Assembly (NCBI GenBank): GCA_003013855.2
Contig: ML058507.1
Span: forward strand, 6,200,001 to 6,264,000
Source of the DNA: Liriodendron chinense
Lineage: Eukaryota > Streptophyta > Magnoliopsida > Magnoliales > Magnoliaceae
Reading direction: 5' to 3'
Length of the DNA stretch: 64,000 bases
Shown here one piece after another: positions 35,939-48,135 of the stretch. How positions within the stretch are numbered: the first letter of the stretch is position 1; each line of letters starts with the position of its first letter. Below the pieces are notes generated by a model. That model was not told where the DNA came from. It saw nothing but the letters and a program-made list of their open reading frames with translations, and searched no databases. Position numbers and translations under genes: made by a program.

Positions 35939-36275
35939 TCACTTTTAATGGAAATTGCGTTTTCTCGACACCACGTGCATTTTCTCGCTTTGTTTCCCTC
36001 TGTTGATCGCATGTTGAATGCTTGTATACTTAACTTGTGCAGTAATGAGTTAGGCTCAATCCGGGGGTCGTGGTGACCATGTCCACGTTGAGATAGATTG
36101 ATCTATCGATTGAGACTTCAACTCTACCAAGGGTAGACAATTGGCCAAGAAAATGTGTGTATTCTCTTCGGGGCTATTCAGGTCCAATCAAATGGAGTAG
36201 CGACCAAAGGACTGATCTTTATTCGAATGTCGTTCTAAATTACACCGAATTAAGGGAAATATCGTAGCAAATGTT

Positions 36276-37340
36276 TCACGTGCCAAGGGCGACGTACGGG
36301 TCTTCCTGCATATCTTCAAGATAGTAAGTACCGGGTCGCACGATTTTGATGACTCGATACGGGCCTTCCCAATTTGGATCCAGCAAACGAGCAGGAGCTC
36401 CGAGATTCTGTCTAAGGACCAAATCGCCGAGCTGGAAAGCTCTAGGCCGAACTTTAGCATTACGATAACGAGCAATGCGTTGCTGATACGCTGCTGCTCG
36501 CAGCTGAGAGGCATCCCTCCGCTCTTCCAAGAGATCGAGATGAAGTCGAAGACCTTCCTGATTACAAGTGGGATCATACTGCTCTATTCGGTACGAAGGT
36601 ACTTAAATTTCAACTGGTACTACTACGTCGGTACCGAATGCCAAGGAGAAAGGAGTTTCGCCTGTTGACATGCTAGTCGTAGTCCTATATGCCCATAAGA
36701 CTTCTGGCAGGAGTTCTGGCCACATACCTTTACACTCACCGAGCTTGGTCTTTAAGTGATGCTTAATGATTTTATTCACCGCTTCAACTTGCCCATTTAC
36801 CTGAGGATGGTATGGAGAGGTGCGGACATTGTATATCTTCCATTTTTCGCAAAACTCATTGAAAGCGGCGTTGTCAAATTGCTTTACATTATCAGTGATT
36901 ATAGTGTGGGGGAGCCCATAGCGACATTCGATATTTCTCCATACGAATTTAGTTGTCTGTTTCTCGGTAATTCTGGCTAATGGTTCTGCCTCGACCCATT
37001 TGGTGAAGTAATCGACTGCCACGATTGCAAACCTATTTTGACCTTTCCCGATAGGCAAGGGCCTGATGATGTCGACTCCCCATTGGGCGAAGGGTCAAGG
37101 GCTATCCATTGGCGTCATTTGCTCGGACGGTACATGAGGTATAGGAGAATATCATTGGCATTTATCACATTTATTAGAGAATTCGATCGCATCTGCCTTC
37201 ATAGTGGGCCAGTAGTATCCTTGCCTCATTGCCTTATATGCTAGAGATCGTCCCCTTAGGTGGTTACCACATGCCCCCTGGTGTATTTCATCCAGGACAC
37301 GATGTGCTTCTTCTGGGTGAAGACACCTTAAGTAGGTCAA
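36276..37340 (-). pseudogene. Integrase (Tat element)
   Basis: 37340-37152 is the HHCC zinc finger (HQGACGNH, then CDKC). 37058-36603 is the core with VDYFTKWVEA, TDN and the final acidic residue in NGQVEAVNK. 36530-36276 is the C-terminal domain (FQLGDLVLR, WEGPYRVIK). All three lie in one reading frame separated by isolated stops. Confidence 0.88.
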
Positions 37341-37391
37341 AGAGAAACTTTTACATAATAACGCTCCATTTTGTAAAGTATACCTGGCGGC

Positions 37392-38027
37392 TCAATGGCG
37401 AATTTGTCGTGCGAATTTCTTGTTATCTGGAAGATGCCCGTCCTTGAGATAGAGGACAATGGGGTCCATCCAACATGGAGAGGGATGGACCGCGATCACT
37501 TGCCCAGGAGTTGCTTGGTCGATACTCGGGGTCCGAAGATGCTTGACGGGAATTGAATGTGATAACTCAGATTCTGATGCGGAGGCGAGTTTAGCCAAAG
37601 AATGTGCGAGTTTGTTCTTCTCGCTAAGGATGTGGATTATTTCATAATTCTTCAGCTTCGCGAGCAGGATGAGCACTCTCGATTTGTAGAAGGCCATCCT
37701 TTCTTCTTTTGCCTCAAATTCGCCGAGTACCTGATTGACTATGAGCTGGGAGTCACTATGAATGCGAAGACTCTGAATCGAGAGGACGTTTACCAGTTCA
37801 AGGCCGACGATTAGAGCATCATATTCTGCTTCATTATTCGAGATGCGAGAATCGAATCGTAGAGCGTATTGAAAATGCGACCCGTCTAGAGCAACTAGAA
37901 TTAGGCCCGCTCCGCTTCTGGTGGCCCGTGAGGATCCATCCACGAAGAGTGACCAGGGTGGTTGGTCACCGATCGCAGAATTATCATCGGGAGAGGAGTA
38001 AGTGAATTCGGCGATGAAGTCGACCAC
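37392..38027 (-). pseudogene. Additional RNase H1 domain (Tat element)
   Basis: 211-residue open stretch with the RNase H acidic motifs FVDGSS, NNEAEYDALIVGLE and HSDSQLIVNQ in order. This second RNase H, placed between the RT-linked RNase H and integrase, is diagnostic for the Tat lineage. Same frame as the neighbouring pol pieces. Confidence 0.88.
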
Positions 38028-38090
38028 GGCTTGACCCTTGATGGCGGTCCTGGGGCAGAACGAAATATCGTGTTCGCTGATCTCGACTGC

Positions 38091-38375
38091 TCATTTAGTT
38101 AATCGCCCTGAAACCTCGGGTTTTTGTAGGACCTGCCGTAACGGATGATTTGTTGGCACTAATATAGCGTGGGCTTGGAAGTAGGGTCGTAGTTTTCTGG
38201 CAGCCGTGACTAAAGCAAGGGCCAACTTCTCCATATCGGAATACAGAGTTTCGGCATCCACCATCGCACGACTAATATAATAAACGGGCCTTTGTACCCC
38301 GGAATCTTCTCTTATTAAAGCGGCACCAACGGCTGTAGAAGACACAGATAAATAAAGAAGTTGCTCGTGCGCCAC
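38091..38375 (-). pseudogene. RT-associated RNase H (Tat element)
   Basis: 94-residue open stretch with LYLSVSSTAVGAALI, RPVYYISRA and YSDMEKLALALV landmarks, ending in GRLTK. Same frame as the RT piece 38900-38454. Confidence 0.85.
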
Positions 38376-38453
38376 AGGTTTAGATAAAACGGGGGGTGCA
38401 CTTATATATTGCTTCAGTTGTTGGAACGCTTCTTCGCATTGTGGTGTCCACTC

Positions 38454-39155
38454 CTAATCAAATTTGGCGGTAGCCCGGAGGAGCTTAAAGAAGGGTAAAC
38501 ACATGTCCGAGGCCCGCGAAATGAACCTGTTCAACAATGCGATGCGGCCCGCCAAACGTTGGACATCTTTGAGAGTGGTTGGAGACTTCATTTCGATCAA
38601 TGCTTTTATTTTTTCAGGATTTGCCTCGATTCCTCGTTGGCCGACCATAAATTCAAGAAATTTACCAGCAGACACTCCGAACGTGCATTTCTCAGGATTT
38701 AGCTTCATCTGATATTTCCTCATCAAGTCGAAGGCTTCTCGAAGATCTGCAAGATGGTCATCTTCTGCGATACTTTTCACGAGCATGTCGTCGACGTAAA
38801 CCTCCATATTCCTGCCGATTTGTGTGGCGAATATTTTGTTGACAAGGCGTTGATAGGTGGCCCCTGCATTTTTAAGGCAAAAGGCATTACCTGGTAACAA
38901 TACAAGCCTCGGTCGATGATGAAAGCAGTGTGCTGGCTATCGGGTGGATGCATCATGATCTGGTTATAATCGGAATAGGCATCCAAAAAACTGAGCAAGG
39001 CATGCCCTGCCGTTGAATCAACCAGCTGGTCGATTCGCGGGGTCGGGAAGCTATCTTTAGGGCACGCTTTGTTCAGATCCGAATAATCAATACACATTCT
39101 CCACTTGCCATTCGTTTTTCGGACGAGAACCACGTTCGCAACCCACTATAGGTAG
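38454..39155 (-). pseudogene. Reverse transcriptase, C-terminal part (Tat element)
   Basis: 39133-38777 carries GKWRMCIDYSDLNKACPKD and the LLSFLDAYSDYNQI block. 38900-38454 carries the catalytic EVYVDDMLVK and the thumb region. A frame change joins them near 38900. Upstream, the frame reaches a stop near 39150 and then the nested insertion at 39161. The N-terminal part of the same domain resumes at 43632. Confidence 0.88.
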
Positions 39156-42100
39156 TCAACTGTAACGCCCCGGATTTTCACAACCCGAATTCTAGACCCG
39201 TGTTTGAAGACCCGGGCGTTAGCCTATGAAGAAAACCCACATTTCAGTCCATTTTCAACTGTCATTCCAAGAAGGGTATTCACTGCGGAAGAAACAAACC
39301 ATGCATATAGGAAAGATATAACAAATATTGCAGAGTGTTGCCCATAAGGCTTATACAAACCGAATATCTCAAATTTAATTCAGAAGACACTAATAAACAA
39401 TTACAATTATATACAAAATTTAAAGCAGCAACCATGAAACACGGCTCTTCGATCCATGACATCAGTATAACCTGAGCATCCTGCTCCATTCCAGTATAAC
39501 CTGTACATTATTCAAATTACCTGCACCAACTATACAGTTGAAATTTAACAGCATGAGTGGCCAGCTCAGTGTGAGGTCCCCTCAAGATTACACACTAACA
39601 CATTAATCAAGAATAATAATAAAAAAATGTACAAAACATCCATAATGCAATCTTTCTTAAATGCATGAATGCATGCACATGTCCCTCAGCCTGGGGATGC
39701 ACATCCAGCTGGAAAATGTGGTCTGGAAGTCCCTAAGGACACACATCAGCCCCACAATGCAAATCCACCAATTGGTGATTCGGAAGTCACTAAGGACACA
39801 CATTGGCCTCACCCAGTGGTCTGGAAGTCACTAAGGACACACATCAGCCCCACAATATCACGAGTGGTCATCACCAGCGAAAATACCAAAGGTACGTGCT
39901 CTCAATGAATGACACACTCTATGGTGGTCTAGAGCCAGCGAAAATACCTCGAGGGTACGTGCTCTCAGCAACCAGACCACCCGACGGTAATATGGCTCGT
40001 CACCACACGTCCCGTCTGTGCCATGATATGCATGATTAAATCACCCATTATTATTCCAATTTACAACCAAACCAATTATGACATTCCCTTACAACTAGTG
40101 GCCTTTCATCCCAATAATTCTCTAAAATATTTCCACACGAGTCCAACTAGGGACATAATCAATAATTTATCTCACAGGACCATTAGTCCATCAAGTCCAT
40201 CGGGAATCCCAACCACTCATCTCAGTAAGACATTCAACCCAACAAGTCCATATAAGGACGCCATAAAAAATATTTCCTTACTAGTTCAGCTGGGGGCATG
40301 ATCAAAATCTCATCTCATTTAACATTTAGTCCAACACTTCCATGCAAGGACACCATCAGGAATCTTTCCAATAAATCGCTTCCAAAGGCCACCAGTTTAA
40401 GGTCCCATCAAATATAGGTGATCGCAACCATTCAAATTCATATTCAACTTTCATATTCCAAACATGAAGAATGAAAATGACAATTCCAAAATTCGTAAAT
40501 AATTCACAGTTATAAAGAAATTCATGTATAACAAGATTAAACATATGATTTATGACAAAATCAAACAACAGAGGTAATCATGAGACAAGAGTAAAGTTTT
40601 CAGTCATATATGAGTAAATCTATTACTTAATTAACATGTAGGCGGAAAGCTCAAGGGGAGGAATCATCACCTTAAGAATCGAAGCGTCTTCTAAAGTTGC
40701 TTGAAACATGTACACGCTTGCTAGAATTCGACCCTACCATATTTTAGACCATTTATGCGGTTAGATTGTCATATCCATAATTTATATGGTTAAGATCAAC
40801 CCTATGATGGTGGCTCTAAATTCAAGTTTTAGGGTTTAAATGACCTATTTAATACTTTAGGAAAGTGGTGGATTCCATGGATGTGACCCCACGTAGATTT
40901 TTAATTAAATAGACTTTACATGCACAAATGGTTTTGGGCTAAGTTTGGGTCCAATTTTTTTATCACAAGGGGCCAGCTTCTGGAGAAATAAAATGACCAC
41001 TTCACACACCGATGTATGGTCTTCAAAACTCATAAGGCAGATCCCTTTGTTTGCATGTGTACAAGTTTTTACAAAGGCCCAAACATGGGTACTTGGGAGT
41101 TGTGTAGAAATGGTAGTGCAGAAATGATTTTGGCCCAACTTTGGGCACGTCCCACCATCAAACGGGATCACCTTTTGGCGTGTTGTCAAGTCCCCCTGGT
41201 AGACCCATGCATGTTCTCTAAAACCCATAAGGTAGGGCCTGCTGGATATGTATAAATATTTTTTGGTGCGGGGCCAAACATGAGCACTTGGAATTTCTGC
41301 ATAGAAATTCCTGCACAACTTTGCCCGACCCCATTTTGGAATTTAATTTCTGATCATGTGGGGGCCGCTTTGGCCCAGGTAAAATGTCATTGTTGTAGTC
41401 ACACATACAGTATTCAAGGTCCAAATAGTGGTTTCTACATTGCTCTCACGTGGGGCCCACCAAGGACAGCCAAACATGGCCTAAAACACTAAAATCCAAC
41501 GTAGATTTTCGAAATGAAAATGGGAATGTGCATTGAAACATAGATTAGAGGTGGGTCCCATCTAGTTGGGCCACATTATCAAGAACTATTAGCCCTACAA
41601 TGAGGTGCCAAAATAGGTGAACCACGTAGATAAACTATATACATCAAGGTGGACCCTATAAGCTGGGCCCTATGAATGTTTCAATGGTGGACATCACTAT
41701 CCCCACTGTTTTCTGTGGTGTGGCCCACCTAAGACTTGGATATGCCTCATACTTGGGCCCATGTCCTAAAATGATCTGGCAAAGCAGATGAACGGTTTGG
41801 ATAAAACCGATAGATCATGATGGGGTCCCGGAGTGGGGCCCGCTCAAAGGGGCTTCCGCCCACACGTAGCTGGGCAGCAGCGTCCAGAGGACGCTGACTG
41901 TCCAGTTACCCTTTTTTTTTCTTTTTCTTTTCTTTTCTTTCTTCTTTTTTTGTTTTCCCTTACACGGTGGTGTCCACATGGGAAATCCAATTCGTCCATC
42001 TGATGGTCCAGATTAGTGTGGGCCTAACAAGCCCTGATTTGGGTATGTTTTGTTATTCAGAAACATGATAGTGGGCCTTGGAAAGGTTTCAACGGTCTGT

Positions 42101-43631
42101 ATTGTTTCTTCCGGCACGGCCCACTAGAGCTCTGGATCTTCTTCATTTTTCAGCCCTTTGCATAAAATGATGTGGAGAGACAGATGGACGGCGTGGATAT
42201 AACATAGTGGTTCCCACACGTAGGGCCATTTTCAAGCCCAAAAACCGCCTTTAACGCACGCTGGAAGCAAACTTCCCGTACTTTCTTTCCTTCTTTTTCT
42301 TTTATTCTTTTCCTATCTCTTTTCTCTTTCTTTTAATAGAAGTGGGTCCCATGCGATAAATCCAGACCATCCACCGGGTTAGCCATCTTATAGTGGGCCC
42401 AGTGAGTACAAATTTGGACAGGTTTCATAGCATACACACATCACAGTGGCCTCAGAAGGTTTCAACTGTCGCCATTATTTTCTTTAGTATGGCCCACTTG
42501 AGATTTAGATCTTAATCATTTTTGTGGCCAGGGCCTAAAATGTCCTGGGAAAACAGATGGATGGCATGGATTAGTCACATACATCAAGGTGGGGCTCACA
42601 AGTGGGGCCCCCAAACGGACAGCGTCCGGACGGACGGTGTTTCCAGCGTCTCTCTCTCTTACTCTCTCTTTCTCTCTCTTTCTCCATCCATGCCATTAAA
42701 TGACAAGGAGTTCTAGATGCCATACGTTTCCTCAAAGCGGGGCCCACATCTATGGTTCACCTTGATTCATCACCAATAAGGAAAATGAAGAAATCAAAGG
42801 GAATGAAAGGTGGAGGGGTGTACCTACTTCGATCTCCTCGCTCAATGGTTGATATTGATGGTTGAAGTGAATGAATGGTTGAGATGGAGGGGAGGTTGAT
42901 GAAGATGGCCCACTCCTCTCTCTCTCATACACACACACACTTAGGAAGGGCATGGATGGCACATAAATGAAGAAGAAATGAAGGATGAAGGGGGAGAGAT
43001 CGTTCCACCCATTCCACCCATCTCTCTTATAATCTCTTTTTCTTTTTCTTTTTCTTTTTTATATTATTATTATTATTATTATTTTAAGTGAAGGGATGGT
43101 AGAGGACGTGGGGGGCATGGGAGAGGAATGGGGTGTCATCATGACACTCCATCATTACACTTTTTTTTTATTATTATTTATTTTATTAATTTATTTTATT
43201 TATTTATTTCTTTCATTATTATTATATATTATTACTTTTTATTTATTTATTTATTTATTTGTAATTATTACAATGAGATGATTGCCTAGGAGACCGTGTA
43301 GTGGGCCCCACATTGGGTGGCCCCACACGAGTGTGTACAACCACATTTTTTTGGGTGTTTTGATTAAATGTCCATATCTTTGCGTTCGGGTATCAGATCG
43401 ACGCACTGTTTTTGCCGTTGCAATCACGAGGACAGCGCGGTCAATATGACAGAGGTTTCGGGATCTTAGGACTTCGGTCATTTGGGTGCAAACTACGTAC
43501 TGCCAGTTCGGGACACCAGGAGTCGCGCACAGATTGACGAAAGAGTCACGGAAGGGCATTACACATACACATATACTTTGAATTCTCATGGTAACACCCG
43601 AGTACAGAAAAGTACGGGGTGTTACATCAAC
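39156..43631 (-). mobile_element. Solo-LTR-like insertion (4,466 bp) inside the reverse transcriptase
   Basis: 39161-43626, flanked by TCAAC at 39156-39160 and 43627-43631. Plus-strand ends are TGTAACGCCCCG and CGGGGTGTTACA. Read on the minus strand it begins TGTAACACCCCGTAC, an LTR start I associate with Tekay/Del chromoviruses. No PBS, protease, RT or integrase is found inside, so a solo LTR fits better than a full element; a non-autonomous large derivative is the alternative. It contains a stretch of repeated TCACTAAGGACACAC words (39720-39970), three copies of the dispersed GGGCCCAC module (41550-42630) and AT-rich simple repeats (43060-43260). Confidence 0.8.
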
Positions 43632-44018
43632 ATCTTTTATAAAACTGACTGTGAGTAGCTTCTCCACTTCAGCCTTGATTATCATTTGCCTCTCTGCGGT
43701 GAAAGCACGTCGGCGCTGATGAACAGGTTTATACTTCGGATCAACGTTCAGACGATGTGCTATGACGCTGGGGTTGATGCCCGGCATGTCTCTGTGAGAC
43801 CAAGCAAACACATCTTGGTATTCGATGAGGAAACGGACTAGATTCTTCCAAAAGACGCTACTCAAAGAGGATCCCACATAGACAACTTTCGACGAGTCGT
43901 CTTCAGGTAAATGGATTGCTACTGTCTCTTCTCCAAGAGTTCCAAATTGGAGAGCATTCTCTCTCGGGTCCAACGAGGTGACCGTCGGAGGACTTGATGG
44001 ATCTTGTGCCACCATCAT
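43632..44018 (-). pseudogene. Reverse transcriptase, N-terminal part (Tat element)
   Basis: Contains DVFAWSHRDMPGI, the conserved run before RT, and the RT start (AEVEKLLTVSFIKDV) up to the insertion point. In frame with the protease ORF. Confidence 0.85.
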
Positions 44019-44030
44019 AACTGGTGTCGT

Positions 44031-44564
44031 CTAAGCCCTCTTTCGGTCTCGTACGGCTATCTCATAACACGATCGGGCTTCCTTTTGATTTCCTCGTACG
44101 ACCGCAACACCATTTGGGGTAGGGAATTTGACGCATAAATACAAAGGATGTAAAGCTGCCCCTACCTTATTAAGTGAAGGTCGACCCAAAATGGCGTTAT
44201 ATGCTGACCTCCGATCTACCACGAGGAAATTAACGAAGACAGTCGTTTTCGCTGGACTTTCTCCAAAGGTGACGGGGAGGTCAATGCTTCCTTTCGGCTT
44301 TACCACCTCGCCCCCGAATCCGACGAGAAGAGTAGAGACCGGTTTGAGCAAGCTTCTGGCGAGTGCCATTTTGTTGAAAGCCTCCAGGTAGAGAATGTCA
44401 GCAGAGCTACCTGTATCCACCATAATACGATGAGTCAGATAATTTGATACCTTTAACACGACCACGATGGAATCTTCATGAGGGAAGTGAATCCCCTCTG
44501 CATCCTCGATGGAGAAGGAGATTGGAGGGTGAGCAATTTCTAACGTCTTGGGCGTCTGTTCCAA
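44031..44564 (-). pseudogene. Aspartic protease (Tat element)
   Basis: 177 residues with the active-site motif VDTGSSADILY near residue 50 and the C-terminal NAILGRPSLN motif. In the same frame as the gag C-terminal piece, with one stop codon between them. Confidence 0.88.
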
Positions 44565-44576
44565 CCAATAGATATG

Positions 44577-46132
44577 CTAGGGCTTCTTGGACGCCTTTCG
44601 AGTGTATGCTTTTCTTGAAGCTTGAGAATCGCCCCCGCAAGATGGTCCTCCAGCGATGGTCCGAATTTCTCCAGTAGGTTCAACGTTTTCTTGTGAAGTA
44701 TAATGGTGAGGCGACTTCTTCTGCTGTGGTGGGGCTTCCGCCCTTTTAGGTGATTGACCTTGACGAACAACATAATCTTGGAGATGACCTTTTCGAATGA
44801 GAGCTTCGATGTGATCTTGCAGAGATATGTAATCTTGGGTACTATGCCCGTGGTCTTTGTGGAAGTAACAAAACTTACTCTTATCTCTCTTTTCAGAATC
44901 AGATTTGATCTTTGCAGGCCATTTCACGTATGGTTTATGTTTGATCTCCATTAACACCTTTTCGGGGGATCGGTTAAGAGAAGTGTAGTTATGATATCTA
45001 CCAGAATAAGGCTTCTTGGGAGAGCGGTCCCGTCGATCACGCCGATATTTCTTATCCGGGGGCGAGATTACCTCCGGTTTGCGTTGCTTGCCCTGTACAC
45101 CATGACGTGCCAAAGCAACTTCTTCTGCATTAATATATTTCTGAACTTTGGCTTGGAATTCTGTCATGTTTTAGGAGGGTTCTTATCTAGGGCGAATCTA
45201 AATCTCTCGCTTGTAATTCCGGCTATGAGGGCGGTGAGGCCTTTTTCTTCGGTATAGCCTTCAGTTTGGACGGCTTCTGTAGTAAACCGTACTTTGAATT
45301 CCTTTATCGTCTCCCCATACTGTTGTTTCAGATCCATTAGGTGAGATGTCGAATTTTTAGTACGGATGCTTCCCATGAATTGAGAGAGGAATAGCTCCGA
45401 TAGTTGTGCGAAGGACCTGATGGATCGGGGTTTTTGCCCGCGGAACCATGTACAAGCTGTCTCCTTTAAGGTTAAGGAAAAAGCCCTACACATGATTTCT
45501 GACCCATGTCCCTCCAACTCCATAAGAGACCTATACGTTTCCAGGTGTTCGAGAGGGTCACCAACACCGGTATACAGGGTGATGACGGGCGTGCGATACT
45601 TCCTAGGTAAAGGTGCCCCCATGGCCTCGCAGGTAAAAGGAGACTCGGCTCGATGTATCAACGCCACAGCAGCAGATGGTCGATTTGCCTGGTATCATTG
45701 TTCCATGTCATTAAAACGATCATGGATTCTCTTGAGGTCTCCTTCCCATGATAAGGTATAACCTGATGTTTCGACGGTGGACCCCTGAGATTGCTGTTGC
45801 CGGGAAATACTAGAATGTATAGAATGCGGGGGTAGTACAGGGGCTTGATTGCGGAGCGGTATTTGATTCGATGGAGGGTGATTTGGTTGGACTTGTGGTT
45901 CGTCCGCGGAATGTCTGGAAGCCACTGATATAGGTTGTGCTGGCAGCCCTTCGGAAGGTTGTCGCTGGGGCTCCAGGAAATGCTGATCTAACCGATTAGA
46001 CAAGGCTTGAAATCCGGCGTTGAGGGTTAGGAGTGTGTTTCCGAGGAGACGCATGACATTTTCTTGACTCCCGGAAGCATCAAATAACGGGTTTTGCGAT
46101 GACACATTAGGCTCTCCCTGAGGGAGGCCCAT
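44577..46132 (-). pseudogene. Gag (Tat element)
   Basis: 46132-45695 is the N-terminal part. 45667-45164 is the gag core (CTWFRGQKPRSIRSF, FLSQFMGS, EFKVRF), in the same frame after one stop. A frame change near 45165 leads into 45167-44577, which has the basic linker and a CCHC-like knuckle (CYFHKDHGHSTQDY), where the last cysteine has become tyrosine. Confidence 0.85.
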
Positions 46133-46282
46133 CGAAGTGGTCTAAGGGATAGGCGTTGGTTTGGTAGTGTCAAGCGGAGGTAGCGTTTGCCTTGAAGTGG
46201 AAGGATGAGCTGTCTTTTTAGGAGGCATGGTGGGAGGACTTCGATCAGTGGTGAAAGCGGCTAATCTTGACGATCGAGTCGT

Positions 46283-46303
46283 TTCCCACAGACGGCGTCA
46301 ATC
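46283..46303 (-). other. Primer binding site of the Tat element
   Basis: Minus strand GACGCCGTCTGTGGGAA directly after the 5' LTR edge at 46304. This resembles the GGCGCCGTCTGTGGGAA type common beside plant Tat LTRs, with one change. I do not assign the tRNA. Confidence 0.6.
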
Positions 46304-47090
46304 TGTTAACGTCAGATTTGGTAACAGGATCCTCCAGACGTTCATCCTTCCTTCAAGTCAGCTCTCCTTCGAACCTGAAAGAATATAAGAGAAAACTAAG
46401 GGTGGCTGGCGTGCAACCGTTAGCCCTCCAAAGCTTAAGTCAGATAGGATATGGTTGCAAAGGAAACTCACAATTTAGGAGTTTAGAGATTGTGTATATT
46501 GTACCTTTACCACCTTGCAGGATTATCTATTTATGCAAATCCGGGTAGTCCAGTCCATTACGCAAGCCATTAAGATTACTGCTGATTTTTGGGGATAAGG
46601 AGCTTATCCTATCAATCCATAGATAAGGGGATAGCCTAACCGTTCTATACGTCCAACTGATTACGTCTCTTGATGGAGATCTCCAATGGTTCGGAGCCAT
46701 GAATAGAGATAAGCGCAAGACCAGCCTATACAGGCTGCTGGTACTAGAAAAACGAATGATACTCAAACTCGGTGGACCGCTCGCATTTGGGATGCGACCC
46801 CTTACGACAAGCACAAGCCGAGCTGCTCGCATTTGGAATACGACCCCTTTCGCCGAGCACGAGCAGAGCTGCTCACATTTGGGATGCGACCCCTTTCGAC
46901 GAGCACAAGCCGAGCTGCTCGCATTTGGCATGCGACCCCTTTCGACAAACACGAGCCGAGCTGCTCGCATTTGGGATGCGACCCCTTTCGACGAGCACGA
47001 GCTGAGCTGCCCGCATTTGGGATGGCTGGTCGCGCCTTCTGTCAATTATTCTTCGATCGCATTCTTAATAGTCAACTTTATCCTACAACA
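46304..47090 (-). repeat. 5' LTR of the Tat element (right on plus strand)
   Basis: TGTTAACG...CCTACAACA, 787 bp, aligned throughout with 32453-33283. Contains five full 46-bp minisatellite units (46780-47030), one fewer than the other LTR. Confidence 0.92.
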
Positions 47091-47095
47091 CAGCG

Positions 47096-48135
47096 CATCC
47101 TTAAGACGAGCCTCATGGATGGACTATGGCCCAAAAATCTCCTTGATAAGGCAATCTTAACCCTCCTATTAGTAGTGTCAATAAAATGCTTAAGAAACAC
47201 AAACCAACATCTGCTTGCAATTGAAGAATACCGATTGTCCATCCATGACTGGGGCCCATCTGATCAACGGCATCAGTCACTAATCCATACACCTGTCGGG
47301 GGGTGAGTGGTGGTTTTGCCAGAGCTCTCTCGAACAACTGCCCATACCTCAGGTTTTCCGGCACAAGGGAACTGCCCATACCTCAGGTTTTCCGGCACAA
47401 GGGACCAAGTCCCAGGATACCACCCCCTCCTGAGGTATGATGGTGGTACTACCTACTTCATCCTTCCCAACCATCAGCAAGCATCCGTTCCCTGTAGGGT
47501 GGATTCCCCTGATGAACCATCAAAGGCGGCTGGGAGAGATACCTCATAGGTTCTCCCACCAATTCCCAAGTATCCCCCTGAGAGGTGGAACAAAAACACA
47601 CAAGATAGCATTCCACACAGATGAGAATCAAAACAAATCACCACAAATACAAAAGGTCAGAACCCCATTTTACAAAAGATAAGAGGATTAAAATCAGTAA
47701 ACTTGCCAAACAAAGCAAGACAAACCAAAACAAACGTTCTCAGGTCAAAAGACTATTTATCTGCCTCTTTTGCCATTCCTTTGATGGTGACGACTAATCC
47801 ACTATACGAGTAGCACAAATGCACATTGACATGGACCATCCACTTCATGGGCCCCCTTTTGGATGGAACATGTCATGAAATCACACCGATTAAACGGATC
47901 CCTAACAATACCATCAGCATGAAACTGACCAGTTAATGTTAGATGGCTAAGCTCGTCTAATCAGCGTGAATTTCGGGCAACAATACATCCATGATAGGGC
48001 CCACAATATGGGCAGTCTGGATTGATGTACATGCATGCCACATTTACAGTTGATGAATCACTGTCATAGAAATGGCAGACAACACGAATACTAATCTAGC
48101 CGAAGTTCTTGAGACTGAAACACAAAATCAGCAAT
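47096..48135. other. Spacer between Tat element and GRF gene
   Basis: No gene recognised. A 34-bp unit (AACTGCCCATACCTCAGG...) is repeated exactly in tandem at 47337-47370 and 47371-47404. The part nearest the GRF stop should contain that gene's 3' UTR. Confidence 0.55.

Larger units (their letters stand above)
32448..47095 (-). mobile_element. Full-length Ty3/gypsy Tat-type retrotransposon with nested insertion
   Basis: Element 32453-47090 between perfect 5-bp TSDs CAGCG (32448-32452 and 47091-47095). LTRs are 32453-33283 (3' LTR, 831 bp) and 46304-47090 (5' LTR, 787 bp). They differ by scattered bases and one minisatellite unit. On the minus strand the order is PBS, gag, protease, RT (split), RNase H, a second RNase H1, integrase and integrase C-terminus, then an antisense ORF on the plus strand before the 3' LTR. 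The extra RNase H and antisense ORF are hallmarks of Tat elements. Most of pol keeps one frame with isolated stops, so it is fairly young but defective. Confidence 0.93.

Noticed and set aside
38464..38712. Plus-strand ORF inside the Tat pol
   Set aside because: Antisense shadow of RT (38900-38454 on the minus strand).
39161..43626. Insertion as a DNA transposon because of its TGTAAC/GTTACA inverted ends
   Set aside because: The 5-bp TSD, the short terminal inversion and the TGTAACACCCCG start fit an LTR better, and no transposase is present.
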